From: Nilaparvata lugens
Taxonomy: Eukaryota > Arthropoda > Insecta > Hemiptera > Delphacidae
NCBI RefSeq assembly: GCF_014356525.2
Contig: NC_052518.1
Coordinates: 94,803,987 to 94,867,986 of the forward strand
Direction: 5' to 3'
Length of the DNA: 64,000 bases
The translations under genes and the position numbers were made by a program. The notes beneath the pieces are model-generated. The model was given only the letters and a program-made list of their open reading frames with translations. It searched no databases and was not told the origin of the DNA. Below, piece after piece: positions 41,301-47,050 of this stretch (within the stretch, counting starts at the first letter, position 1; every line of letters starts with the position of its first letter).

Positions 41301-44060
41301 AAAATAAAAATAAGAAAACAAGTAAAACTAGCAACCAATCACTATTACATTCACTTTCCAATAGCTCATTTTCCTAATGCATATTGCTCACCTCTATTAT
41401 CACAATATTCAAACTACGAAATTACATCAAATAAAGTCTTTAGATAGTCAGTTATAATCTCTCTAAGCTATCTAAGAATTCTTGTTCTAAAAACAAATTG
41501 ATTTTATATCCTCTTTATTTCAAGTGGAATATTATTAAAAAAAAACTTATGGCCAAGAAATACAAACGATTTTTGGAAACAAATGGCAGGCCTAAACGAC
41601 TTGAGAAGTCTCAGTAAATCAGCTGTCACTCATCTAGTTTGATAACTGGAAACAACTTTGAACAACGCATGACCATAGTCTCCAGAACATATATAGGACC
41701 TTGAAAACAAACATAAAGTGTAAGAGGGGGCTGACTGCGCCCTAACTTCGCCCTCCTAGGTTAAAAATAAAGGCAGCTATTCTATTCTCTTTTTTTAATA
41801 GCACGAACTATAGATTTTTGAACTGTTATCAATGGCTTTAAGTGACTAATATAGGTGAAGCCACAACAATTTATACCGTAACTTATAAAGAAATTTATTC
41901 AAAAAGTATAACTTCAAGATTAACAGGAGATTGTTTTTTTATATATTAGATATATGATGAGACCTAGTGAGCTTTTCGTTAACAATTGAACCCAAATATT
42001 TTATTGCATCAGTTTGACCAAAAATCTTACATTCACAATCATTACGCTCCCAGGGACCGGGTGACACTTTGAGGGTTAAGTGTAAGAGAGGGCCGACTGC
42101 GCCCTAACTTCGCCCTCCCAGGTATAAAATAAAGGCAGTCATTCTATTTTATTCTATCTTCTTAAATGCCTATTTCCGATTCTGTGATGGTTATCTTTAT
42201 ATCGGATAGGTATCTTTTGTATTTATCCTTTTGTAGGAATAATGGTGATATATTTTGATGGTTGAATCTAAAAAGAGTTTTATAGTTTTAAACTATTGGT
42301 TGTGATCGTATCTGGTATAGTTTCCTTTTACTCACACGAATTAGTTGAGCCATTTTACTATGAGCAAAAGGTGAAAAGCTGCTCCAGAGTAGACTCACCT
42401 TTTTTTTGAAGCATTTGCTTCAAAATTTGAGCAAATGCTCTAGTTTATTCATACAATTTTGAGCAAAAGCTTTCACTTTTGAGCAAATGCTCAAACCATT
42501 TTTTTTAATGAGCATGAGAAAAAGGTTTTGCTCACGTATATTCATAGAAAATGAAGCAAATGCTCCATATTTTAGAAGTATAAGCAAATGCTCAACTTTA
42601 TTCATATGGCCCATTGTGTCTGTACCAGAACAATAGCTTGTCCAAATCATCCTTCTCCAAGTTGGTGCCATCCAATCCTATCCCAAGGCAGTGTCATCTG
42701 CAAGGCATACCGGATAACCATAGCCACCTCTAATAAAAGGCCCTGGCCGACGATATTGCAACGTCGCAGTGCAGGCCTAGAATCTGATACATGATTGTAA
42801 TAAGATACATGATGGTGGAAAAGATCAGCTGGTATTTTCTTTTAATCTTTTCCACCAATCATGTATTAGGTTTTAGGCCTACACTGCGACGTTGCAATAT
42901 CGTAGGCCAGGGGCCTTTATTAGAGAACTCACACGAATAAAGATCATTAATGAAGAAGAGAAACAAGATTAGTCCAAGGACTGATCCCTGTGGTACAACA
43001 CAGTTTACTATTTGAACCTCACTCGTTTTCATTCACCCGGCCCAATGAAAAAATTTTTAATTTGATTATTGTGTATAATGCGATTATTCTTCTTCTTGCA
43101 CATTAGTTTTTATTTTTGTCACATGAGTGAGTGTGATTATAATAATATATTTGTATTAAATTAATATTGTGAAACATGTGAGTATTGTGAATTTCAATAA
43201 TTATACTAATGTTATTGAAGTTGCTCATCTTAGCTGTTGCACAATGTATTTGTTGCACAAAAAGTGAAAATGAAAATTTCCAAGTCTTTTTATTTAATTT
43301 AAAACTAATGACATCCTGTTTATTAATTATATAGTAACAATTTTTCAATTATGTTAATTGTTTAAAAAAATTATGTCCCCATTTTTAGGTTTGTACTGTT
43401 CACATAAGAATACAAATCAGTAGTTGAGTGATAGTGCGACTCGACAAGTTTTAAAAAATTGAAACTTTATTTTCACTCTACAAACTACGAAAACAAAATA
43501 ACAAGAGTTCGGGAGCCAAGTGCTCTCGTCGAGAGATTGTGTAGAACTGACTAAAAACTATAATTTCATACATAAGGAATACATAAATTATATATGATTG
43601 TTTAATTGATTAATCTATCTGTATTGTACTGGTCTTGACTATATTATAAAGATCTGTATTAATTCTAAAATCATGTTAAATATAGTAAGGAATGTTTGAA
43701 CCGTGGCTAGAGTACAATATTTCTTTTTCTAGCCACGCCAATTATTTAACAAATAAATATTCATTTATTTTCTTGTAACACTGTTGTTGTTAATTGGTGA
43801 ATAAATTTGGTTTGAAAAAAATACAATACACATTCAGCTAGATACTATAACAATGGGGTTGAGTATTGCTATTAGAGATATTCAACTGGTGACAATATGC
43901 TGTGTTTTCATTGACAGATTCTCTTGTAATTTCGAAATATAATGATAAATTTTCATTTTTTTTCGCAGTGTGGTATAATTGGTGGTATTGGCGGGGTTCC
44001 AGCTTTCCTGTTTCGGGAAGCAACGACATAAGTGTCACTTACATTGGATCCTATTTCTAA
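20369..44060 (+). CDS. C6orf89 (BRAP) homologue, whole gene, 7 coding exons
   Basis: The join 20369-20373, 23154-23503, 25023-25177, 28474-28658, 31037-31175, 40170-40299, 43969-44060 gives 1056 bases, 351 residues plus stop, close to the human C6orf89 length. All introns are GT-AG and in phase. Layout: cytosolic N-terminal helices (1-60), one transmembrane segment (about 63-79, ILLILAVFTVLSSAYI) consistent with a type II Golgi/ER membrane protein, then a lumenal domain with conserved Cys pairs (DCWPC near 150; CSTQC near 310) and hydrophobic C-terminal strands. The vertebrate protein was linked to bombesin-receptor signalling and histone deacetylase enhancement; its biochemical role is not settled and none is asserted here. 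Intron 5 (9 kb) holds a whole retrotransposon. Exon 1 is inferred from phase and the resulting MSQERLN start; the other exons are strong. Confidence 0.9.
20500..21880. repeat. ~215-bp tandem repeat, third unit split by RT insertion
   Basis: Two adjacent units (about 20500-20710 and 20711-20930) share CACCAAA..AATTATTTAG, TTATTGAGAT, CCGGTTGCATTG and TTTTACATA. A third unit starts at about 20930 (TGTCACCAAAACATTATTTC), stops near 20962, and appears to resume at about 21797 (GTTATTGGATATATTTATAA, then GATATTCCATTAAATCTACT). The gap is filled by an RT remnant. Confidence 0.65.
20970..21700 (+). pseudogene. Non-LTR RT thumb remnant
   Basis: The frame 20983-21312 contains DLFSANKLLFSEGKTQKVMC and VTLLGFSIYPKLTWEHHI, then YNTVLGSRILYGILIWGHSP, the region after motif C in jockey/CR1 elements. 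It continues frameshifted as KKALRII at 21315. The polymerase core is missing. It sits within a 215-bp tandem repeat unit. Confidence 0.75.
21881..22120. other. Intronic DNA, weak repeat words
   Basis: Includes GTAAGCTGGGGTGAATATGG, possibly part of a dispersed element, but no partner copy is in this window. No coding frame. Confidence 0.4.
22130..22350 (+). mobile_element. tRNA-related SINE-like element
   Basis: Contains an exact RNA polymerase III box B, GGTTCGAATCC (22235-22245), and a second box-B-like GATTCGAACCCCGCC at about 22153. The block GATCATGCCCACTTGAGACT then TGTGCTTGTGCGTGGG resembles the SINE-like pieces near 9400 and 32705. A near-inverted CCCACGCACAAGCATAAAGC follows at 22303. 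No box A was confirmed and no cloverleaf can be folded around box B, so a functional tRNA is unlikely. Confidence 0.5.
22650..22980 (+). pseudogene. Non-LTR RT last residues and 3' UTR
   Basis: A short frame reads ELGKSLFNKLHAHIKECDIN then SFKVCVKKILIDCCQ and stop at about 22764, the family's terminal KLxNKLP...FKxxVKxxLI block. AT-rich DNA then runs to GACAATAAATGAATCTTGAA, a typical 3' end with poly(A) signal. The coding part upstream is gone. Confidence 0.65.
23154..23503 (+). CDS. C6orf89-like coding exon 2 (membrane anchor)
   Basis: Acceptor TTTTTACAG, donor GTAAGAG. Encodes QERLNSYKKDVDSIKRLGKE onward through the transmembrane segment and into TFPSLS. The open frame runs back to an ATG at 23020, but that part has no family similarity and lies behind a good polypyrimidine/AG acceptor, so it is read as intron. 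Confidence 0.88.
23504..24011. other. Intron 2 of the C6orf89-like gene, repeated AT-rich words
   Basis: Two related blocks (about 23530-23650 and 23700-23830) share TACAAAATATACTAAAT/AACAAACTAAATAAAGG-like sequence and TATATATTTT. They look like decayed 3' UTR copies on the minus strand. No gene. Confidence 0.4.
24012..24196. mobile_element. GGGCTACTT-family foldback, copy D
   Basis: Starts GGGCTACTTGTAATATAAAT. The left arm, AGTACCCTTTTTTTGAAATA to AACATGTTTCGGACAT, is repeated inverted on the right, ending AAAAGGGTACTGAGATTTTT. The right arm carries CTTGAAAATGGCATAAATGT then CCGAAACATGTTGTGAT, the hairpin motif. Nearly the same as the copy at 30016-30187. Confidence 0.78.
24760..25020 (-). 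other. Possible minus-strand retroelement 3' UTR
   Basis: Plus strand reads GATAGATAAATGAGACTTTA then TTTACACTTTACAATAAACG and GCAATAAAAGCCCCCTC, resembling a 3' tail in reverse. No coding sequence is attached. It lies directly before exon 3. Confidence 0.35.
25023..25177 (+). CDS. C6orf89-like coding exon 3
   Basis: Acceptor TTTCAG, donor GTAATC. Encodes AWYDETCLVGNPYFQVSDMD then CWPCSSTRSVLNLTGG to FIFK, matching the human WWTNDCEQN...CTGC region including the spaced cysteines. Confidence 0.92.
25342..26099 (-). mobile_element. Mariner/IS630-Tc1-type element, copy 1
   Basis: Terminal inverted repeats of about 105 bases (ACCGGTTGATTCAAAAAAGA on the left; the right end closes TTGGAATCACCCGGT) flanked by TA, the family's target duplication. 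The 758-base interior encodes the C-terminal half of a transposase on minus, so this is an internally deleted copy. It lies in intron 3 of the C6orf89-like gene. A second copy is at 48593-49320 on the other strand. Confidence 0.88.
25423..25901 (-). pseudogene. Mariner-type transposase, C-terminal half, frameshifted
   Basis: Reads FFMQDGAPLHYLTDVRDFLN then DRFPKQWIDRNAPIAWPPRS and, after a frame change at about 25670, SPxLTPLEFFLWGFIKDMVY and so on to EEIDYRWDVCRITNGSHIE. The QDGAP aspartate and the SPD aspartate are the second and third residues of the DDE/D triad; I count 36 residues between them. The N-terminal DNA-binding helix-turn-helix and the first Asp are missing, so it cannot transpose. 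Confidence 0.85.
26190..26282. mobile_element. MITE fragment, CTATAGTGAGG family interior
   Basis: TGCTATCCTTGTCTGTCATT, TAGCTCTATCTTTTTCTAGC and ATGTAGAAATTC match the inner part of the CTATAGTGAGG MITEs. The terminal inverted repeats are missing. Confidence 0.6.
26419..28126. mobile_element. Mariner-type element with ~535-bp inverted repeats
   Basis: The left arm 26419-26956 (GTGATTCTTAATTATGGTAA onward) is repeated inverted at 27597-28126, with only scattered differences and one small insertion near 26690. Between the arms a transposase remnant reads on minus. Arms this long are unusual for mariner elements, whose ends are typically tens of bases. It sits in intron 3 of the C6orf89-like gene, immediately beside another foldback (28134-28371). 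Confidence 0.88.
27066..27396 (-). pseudogene. Mariner-type transposase C-terminal remnant
   Basis: MRIMHDGAPARFSVAVCEHL, then NHSFPNQWIGRGGPVPWPAR and SPDLNPLDFYVWGHLKTLVY give the second and third catalytic aspartates (36 residues apart by my count). After in-frame stops it continues toward the tail TYAFRAKEVTLNII, matching the usual CIxxxGGHFEHLL end. The gene is 5'-truncated and broken. It belongs to the same superfamily as 25423-25901 but is clearly a different lineage. Confidence 0.82.
28134..28371. mobile_element. Foldback MITE (238 bp)
   Basis: Ends GATAAACTAGGAAATATTAT and AATAATATTGCCTAGTTTAT are inverted. The arms (~105 bases) meet around TAATTTATCTGGTCGATGG. There is no coding capacity. 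It starts within ten bases of the end of the long-TIR mariner and ends about 100 bases before exon 4. Confidence 0.82.
28474..28658 (+). CDS. C6orf89-like coding exon 4
   Basis: Acceptor TTATTTAG, donor GTAAGT. Encodes ENHMRTVEINDLKEMYVEHK then AVFDAHSSQVECSYGWSTLD to NTNIK. It corresponds to the middle of the lumenal domain; similarity to the human protein is weaker here than in the flanking exons. Confidence 0.85.
28659..29454. other. Intron 4 DNA with one small foldback
   Basis: At 28939-29023 AATCCGTTTTTGAACTATTT and AAATAGTTTAAAAACGGATT form an inverted pair. Near 28800 CAACAATGTAGAAATATAAT resembles the centre of the CTATAGTGAGG MITEs. Nothing else recognised. Confidence 0.5.
29455..29535. 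mobile_element. MITE end, CTATAGTGAGG family
   Basis: GGCAGAGAATCGGCAACGCT, CATCTTTTCCATTGACATTA and AACGTTGACCTCACTATAAC are the right third of the MITE family. The left part is absent. Confidence 0.7.
29819..31016. mobile_element. TIR element, AAGGGCCGTTTGCACAGT ends (1.2 kb)
   Basis: Termini TAAGGGCCGTTTGCACAGTA and ACTGTGCAAACGGCCCTTA are inverted. The interior has multiple GTTTAAACT/AGTTTAAAC words near both ends, including a second ACTGTGCAAACGG at about 30933, but no transposase. A GGGCTACTT-family foldback is nested at 30016-30187. The right end lies about 20 bases from exon 5 of the C6orf89-like gene. Confidence 0.78.
30016..30187. mobile_element. GGGCTACTT-family foldback, copy E (nested)
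   Basis: GGGCTACTTGTAATATAAAT, the AGTACCC arm and the ATGTCCGAAACATGTTGTGA arm match copy D at 24012-24196, with the centre altered (AAATTTCAAAATTTCAAAGA). Confidence 0.75.
31037..31175 (+). CDS. C6orf89-like coding exon 5
   Basis: Acceptor TTTCCAG, donor GTAAGT. Encodes WRLNRLEPIRLVRNLFGTPK, then NTPQYTAGAAPEKYIIIDEP and QGLPYLL. A TIR element ends only about 20 bases before the exon, so most of the polypyrimidine tract directly abuts mobile DNA. Confidence 0.92.
31317..31548. repeat. 12-bp minisatellite (AGAATAGAATAT)n
   Basis: About nineteen tandem units with rare variants (AGGATAGAATAT). Because 12 is a multiple of three, the array is open in several frames and yields a false 110-codon frame on minus. 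It is in intron 5 of the C6orf89-like gene and abuts an RT remnant. Confidence 0.92.
31550..32600 (-). pseudogene. Non-LTR RT C-terminal remnant, split by a foldback
   Basis: On minus, 32580-32330 reads LLGLVIDRGLSWDAHIEKLA then SRITSNLFVLRNI and YSHGIELWGATALQNM. After the foldback it resumes at about 31930-31700 as SDVHHHNTRHRNNISVQYHR then YVGVKLLNRLPTHLNPRTHT and FKTDLCRF. This is the usual order for jockey-type elements. The 3' UTR follows to 31552, next to the minisatellite. Inactive. Confidence 0.78.
32054..32328. mobile_element. Foldback, CATAGAGAAACAATAG ends (copy 2) with 7-bp TSD
   Basis: Arms of about 80 bases, CATAGAGAAACAATAGCGTA to AACTTTTACTGTTATCTCAA and their complement. 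Perfect CCTAAAC duplications flank it (32047-32053, 32329-32335). The interior (CTATTGTCAATTTTCACTGT to CACACAACTGCATAGG) is non-coding. It interrupts an RT remnant, as copy 1 at 18322 does. Confidence 0.9.
32705..32880. mobile_element. SINE-like element with 42-bp tandem duplication
   Basis: GGATAATGCCCACATGAGCT then CTAGACGACTTGTGCGT is present twice back to back (32711-32752 and 32753-32794), followed by GAGACGGATGATGATGAGAG and GATTCCGAACCACCGGGTAG. It is related by eye to 9398-9480 and 22200-22250. Confidence 0.55.
32881..33700. other. Intron 5 DNA with repeated GCATGC words
   Basis: Between 33330 and 33480, TTGCATGC/GCATGCAAT words occur five times in both orientations (for example ATTGCATGCAATGAGGCATG). 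Otherwise no gene or element recognised. Confidence 0.4.
34578..36448 (-). pseudogene. Retrotransposon reverse transcriptase, motif C altered
   Basis: A 530-codon frame holds the fingers (SSAGPDKIRPQDI), NYRP-type block (LESYRPVGSVSVIMKILEHY), QYGFFNKKSTIDL, motif A VVATDLSKAFDLVNYK and motif B in degraded form (GLIKGRIILPTLFNIYVNDL, where GxPQGS is expected). Motif C reads LQYADHNLLYV: the second Asp of the family's YADD is His. The thumb (KHLGINFDLHMRFKTHIDIM) follows. A frameshift at about 34857 leads into the C-terminal 93 codons (YNNVYGKNLPNNRIPNLLNS). Loss of the YADD Asp implies no polymerase activity. Confidence 0.88.
36635..37502 (-). pseudogene. Retrotransposon endonuclease domain, broken
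   Basis: The first frame (37502-37107) has IRFLCTNIRSLRKHWDSLRI, the catalytic Asn motif, and DFIVLTEINLRNEE, the catalytic Glu motif. The second frame (37012-36635) has IVMMGDINICYM (GDxN) and ADHYWTGL (terminal Asp-His). All EEP catalytic blocks are present, but a frame break separates them at about 37100. Confidence 0.85.
37735..38617 (-). pseudogene. Retrotransposon ORF1: PHD finger + coiled coil, one frameshift
   Basis: The first 206 residues begin with a C4HC3 zinc finger (CSVCDKDLPDDNDFITCSRC then HYNC and CPKC), followed by a long Lys/Glu-rich coiled coil (about residues 80-155) and an RRM-like start (RSRNIILTGIPFEKEED). After a frameshift near 38000 the second frame continues SRAVRDKIIKAARKKKPDTG to a stop at 37735. 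ORF1 proteins of this type bind element RNA; PHD-bearing ORF1s are known in CR1/L2-related elements. Confidence 0.82.
38945..39960 (-). pseudogene. RTE-like RT remnant with 3' tail
   Basis: On minus: VGVYLVFVDYKKAFDSLEHQ at about 39840-39780 (motif A), a frameshifted middle with GDPLSP-like sequence at about 39620, then LRFADDVIVIAKSAQHLSAA (motif C intact), SINPSKTYLMTNR and a YLGQLISFSDR thumb. After another shift it gives RWTKRLTLWQPVGRTRKVGR then QRVRWQDDIVKVAG and WCDLGEAFAY. The RWxDDI...W...GEAF order is diagnostic of RTE-type polyprotein ends. The short 3' tail runs to about 38945. Confidence 0.8.
40170..40299 (+). CDS. C6orf89-like coding exon 6
   Basis: Acceptor TTTTTAG, donor GTAAGT. 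Encodes PQTEGTTVFVVQGSGSRLIV then LDPAPQCSTQCHRVSLVLQP and QHI, matching the human LFIIGSGEAMLQLIPPFQCRRHC block. The CxxxC pair is conserved. Confidence 0.93.
40535..41020 (+). mobile_element. Dispersed non-coding repeat, TTACCCGGCGAACC type
   Basis: Begins CTAGCTTACCCGGCGAACCT and ends TTTTCGAGTCTATAGGGAAC, ACAAACAAACAAACACACAG and ACATTCATTTTTATATATTT. Such paired blocks recur widely in insect introns; the class is not settled from this single copy. No frame. Confidence 0.5.
41045..41185. mobile_element. GGGCTACTT-family foldback, copy F
   Basis: GGGCTACTTGATTCAAATAA, then TTTTAGTACCCTTTTATTTA and its complement AATAAAAGGGTACTAAAAGT. The centre is short and the hairpin motif of other copies is lost. 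Confidence 0.65.
42396..42610. repeat. Cluster of GAGCAAATGCTC palindromes
   Basis: The 12-base palindrome GAGCAAATGCTC or one-base variants occurs at about 42409, 42429, 42464, 42482, 42554 and 42583, spaced irregularly, with GAGCAAAAG words around it. It probably represents a small self-complementary element inserted in RT debris. Confidence 0.65.
42727..42928. mobile_element. Foldback element, CTAATAAAAGGCCCTGGCC ends
   Basis: The left arm TCTAATAAAAGGCCCTGGCC, GACGATATTGCAACGTCGCA is inverted on the right as TGCGACGTTGCAATATCGTA then GGGGCCTTTATTAGA. The centre carries a second pair (ATACATGATGGTGGAAAAGA / CTTTTCCACCAATCATGTAT). It separates RT motifs B and C of the surrounding remnant. 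Confidence 0.82.
43031..43968. other. Intron 6 DNA, no element identified
   Basis: AT-rich. A small hairpin (CGTGGCTAGA / TCTAGCCACG, 43701-43738) and CTCTCGTCGAGAG at about 43533 are the only structured words. Confidence 0.45.
43969..44060 (+). CDS. C6orf89-like coding exon 7 (terminal)
   Basis: Acceptor TTTTCGCAG. With the last base of exon 6 it reads LWYNWWYWRGSSFPVSGSND then ISVTYIGSYF and TAA at 44058-44060. It corresponds to the human WKVYVIARG...VICDGTAF end. The phase match and stop position support it. Confidence 0.88.
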
Positions 44061-44356
44061 ATCGAGGCGACTGTACATTGTGCTTCAGATTACTCCTCAG
44101 GTATCACATTTCAACCCAAGTAGATTTAGAGCCCGGAACACGCAGTGGTCTTGGAGGATAGATACCCAAAACCGCAGATCGTTCTCTATGTGTCCAGGGC
44201 ATCAAGTTTTCTTCGGATACTTGCTAGATTAAAAAGTTATACTAAAAAGAAAGTTAAAAAGTTAACTAAGTTAATTAAAAAGTTATACTATACTACCGTC
44301 GTTTATACCAAAGTTATATTATAGTACCGTCTTTTGTATTTGTTTTTGTAAAATGA

Positions 44357-44362
44357 AATAAA
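44357..44362 (+). promoter_or_regulatory. Candidate poly(A) signal of the C6orf89-like gene
   Basis: AATAAA about 300 bases after the stop codon, followed by TTCAAGCATTCAAG. It would give a normal-length 3' UTR. Not unique: other AATAAA words occur further on. Confidence 0.4.
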
Positions 44363-45027
44363 TTCAAGCATTCAAGTTGATTAATGTTGTGTAACTGTTG
44401 ATAGTTCTATACTGATGAATATCTATTACGTACATATTCAGAGTCTCCTATCATATTGATGTAGGTCAGCCCTACATGGATACTTATCATGTGAGCATGG
44501 TTGTCAAGGTTTTGGCAACGAACTGTTTATAAAAAGATAACAAGTGAAAGCTTTGTGATGAACGTTCCAAATTGATGTTGTATTTTATTTTTATCCTGTT
44601 CACAAATGTAAAATTTAAATGAATGTTAATTACAAAAGCACATTTATAACAGTTTTAATGTAAACTAAAGAGTGAAGGATTATTTTTACCTCTTTTAAAA
44701 GAATTTCAGTGAACTTAACAACAGAATCAATGTTAGTCGAGAATTTATATAATCAACTATGTAAAATTTATGGATAAAAACAAACTAAACTTATGTTTTA
44801 AAGCAAAAAAACAACAGTGATTTTAAATTTCCAGTGATATGTGTTCATATGATGAATGTATGGTATCAGTTTCAATGTAACTTTAAAATTAAAATTGACT
44901 GAACTTACTATGTTAACCGTTATCGGTTATTTTGAAGACTTGACCGGTTATTTTGAAGACTTGACTAAGAAGCAAGTCCATTAGATTAAGCTTGAGTTTT
45001 AAAGACTGAACTCTGCAGATAATTGAC
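44361..45027. other. Intergenic AT-rich DNA
   Basis: No gene. GGTTATTTTGAAGACTTGAC is repeated with a 20-base offset at about 44925-44965. Confidence 0.45.
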
Positions 45028-45316
45028 TCAACTCAATGTTGATTATGTTCAAACCCTAAATAGTCAACTTAATGTTGATTACGTTCAAACCCTAAATAGT
45101 CAACTCAATGTTGATTACGTTCAAACCCTAAATAGTCAACTCAATGTTGATTACGTTCAAACCCTAAATAGTCAACTCAATGTTGATTACGTTCAAACCC
45201 TAAATAGTCAACTCAATGTTGATTACGTTCAAACCCTAAATAGTCAACTCAATGTTGATTACGTTCAAACCCTAAATAGTCAACTCAATGTTGATTACGT
45301 TCAAATCCTAAATTTT
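45028..45316 (+). repeat. 36-bp tandem array, eight units
   Basis: Unit AACTCAATGTTGATTACGTT then CAAACCCTAAATAGTC, with near-perfect copies; only the first two and last units differ (ACTTAATG, GATTATG, AAATCC). A 36-base unit keeps one frame open as a 12-residue repeat (SQLNVDYVQTLN), so the 110-codon frame covering it is likely a by-product. High identity implies recent expansion. Confidence 0.93.
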
Positions 45317-46490
45317 ATTTGTGAAAGCCGTTTAAATCGCCCATTTCTATATTGAATGGAAAAGACGTTCATAATATTCTACTGTTCATACTGTTAATAA
45401 TATTCATACTGTTCTACTACAGTATGTTTTATCAACGAACTCCCAAATTCTTAGCAGCTACACTAGGCCCTTGTTAATGAACGGTATAGCTTTGAATAGT
45501 GAAAACATAAAATGGCCTTCCAAAGAATACATGGAGGAAGCCAAATCGACAGGAAAGTATATCGCAAAGAATATGATTCCCACAAGATTCCTAATGGATG
45601 GCAGCAATGCCATGATAACTTATCCTCGATTTAAACCTGGAGTCCCGTTTAAAATTGGGAATTTCAAATATCAAAACATTTCTATCAGCTGGAACCCTAC
45701 CCTGACTGGGAGATGCATGAAGAGAACAGTACTGTGAATATAGTGAATGCTTTAGAAATATTCTTGGACTGTAACAAGGTGTTGTGGGTGTTAGACATGG
45801 ATGTTAGATATTATATAGATGTGACCACCGGGAAAAATGATGTGACACCTATGATAACTGAGGAGAGTCGGTTAGAGTCGGTTAGAGTAGGAGACAGTGT
45901 CGTGAGAAACTTGGTAGTGTCAGATTAAATTATCTGTGGAACTAAGTTGTGGTGTACCCAGACACTGTACTTTAGATCATAAATGTGAGGAAATTGGTTT
46001 CAGGGCATGAGTTGGTCTTAACACTTTATAACAATATGGACTAATGGTGTAGATGGTAGATGCGAAAGGAGGTGAATTTTGAAAAAAGTGTCTAAACTAT
46101 TAATTCAGCGTCAGAACAAACAGTCTGGGGTACGAAACGGGCGCACCCCGTTTCGTGTTGTGCTTGCGTACACCCCGAAACTCACCCCGTATGACCTCTA
46201 TTACAAACGCACGCCCAGAAACGTTGGATATGGAGCATTCACAATAGAAAAGGACTCATCCATGAGAAAAACACTCGACACTTGTCTACACTTGATAGGA
46301 TTGAGGGACTCCAGGTTTAATTTAGAGGAGAAACTTGGTAGTCAGATTAAGTTATCGGCGGAACTAAGTTGTGGTGTACCCAGAAATTATTTTACATGAT
46401 AAATGTGAGGAAATCGGTTCCAGAACATGGGTTGGTCTTAACATTTATAACAATATGGACTAATGGTGTAAAAGACAAGTGAAAGCTACT
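45317..46490 (+). other. Unassigned region with ~155-bp direct duplication
   Basis: Two blocks (about 45905-46055 and 46330-46470) share ACTAAGTTGTGGTGTACCCA, ATAAATGTGAGGAAAT and GGTTGGTCTTAACA..TTATAACAATATGGACTAAT. Three short plus frames (45471-45737, 45713-45928, 46079-46399) run through, the last covering a GC-richer patch (GGCGCACCCCGTTTCGTG). None shows a domain I recognise. A decayed unknown element or a broken gene are both possible. Confidence 0.45.
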
Positions 46491-47050
46491 CACATTTACT
46501 CAATTTAAAAATAAAATATGTATTTATTAATGAATGTTTGTTCAGTGTGAATGATTTCTTTTTAATAAACTGTGTACCATTTTTCTTGTAGTAATGTATT
46601 GAATGACTTGTAAACTATATGTTTTGAATGAATTGTTAATCTTATATTTGTATTTATTAAGTCTGAATTTGTATTTATATTTAATTTGTATTTATTAAGT
46701 CAGAATTTGTATTTATATTTAATTTGTATTTGTATTTATTAAGTAGATTTTTTGTAAATTTTAAATGACCAATAAAATTGTAATAATCAACATAGTTTTT
46801 CTTTGTGCCTTTGCTTCAACTGCTAACCTACTTCTACACCTGGAGAAGTAGGTAATTGCCTATCTTTATGTTTATGTTTTTGAAGGGACGGATTCAAAGA
46901 TGCAAAGGTTCAAAGAACCTCACACGTCAACCGAAGCTTATTGTGTGTCCCAAAGTATGTTAGTTAGGCAAACCAACTCCCGTGTCCTTTACAAGGTCCA
47001 CGAGTTTTTTCCCTATACCAACCTTAGATCCAATCTTTGGATGAGATTAC
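46491..47050. other. Intergenic DNA, AT-rich then mixed
   Basis: Contains repeated TTTGTATTTATTAAGT words (46640-46745) and GACCAATAAAATTGTAATAA at 46768, a candidate poly(A) signal for whatever transcript crosses the preceding region. No gene. Confidence 0.4.

Larger units (their letters stand above)
41480..43030 (-). pseudogene. Non-LTR RT remnant split by two foldback elements
   Basis: On minus, motif B reads IVNCVVPQGSVLGLILFLFF then INDLYSCEF at 43020-42935. Motif C reads VCLADDTALG at about 42720-42690, just beyond an inserted foldback. A second insertion-like AAATGCTC cluster follows, and the thumb reads GQTDAIKYLGSIVNEKLTRS at about 42030-41950. An 80-base block (GCGCCCTAACTTCGCCCTCC) appears both at 41720-41800 and 42078-42150, probably two copies of a 3' end. 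The core motifs are intact but the gene is broken throughout. Confidence 0.72.

Noticed and set aside
45028..45316. Plant-type telomere repeat (AAACCCTAAA)
   Set aside because: The word occurs once per 36-bp unit, not in tandem, and the window is an insect-like genome with TTAGG-type repeats.
45023..45355. Secreted or repetitive protein gene made of SQLNVDYVQTLN units
   Set aside because: No signal peptide, splice or start context; more simply explained by a 36-bp tandem array. Kept as a finding only.
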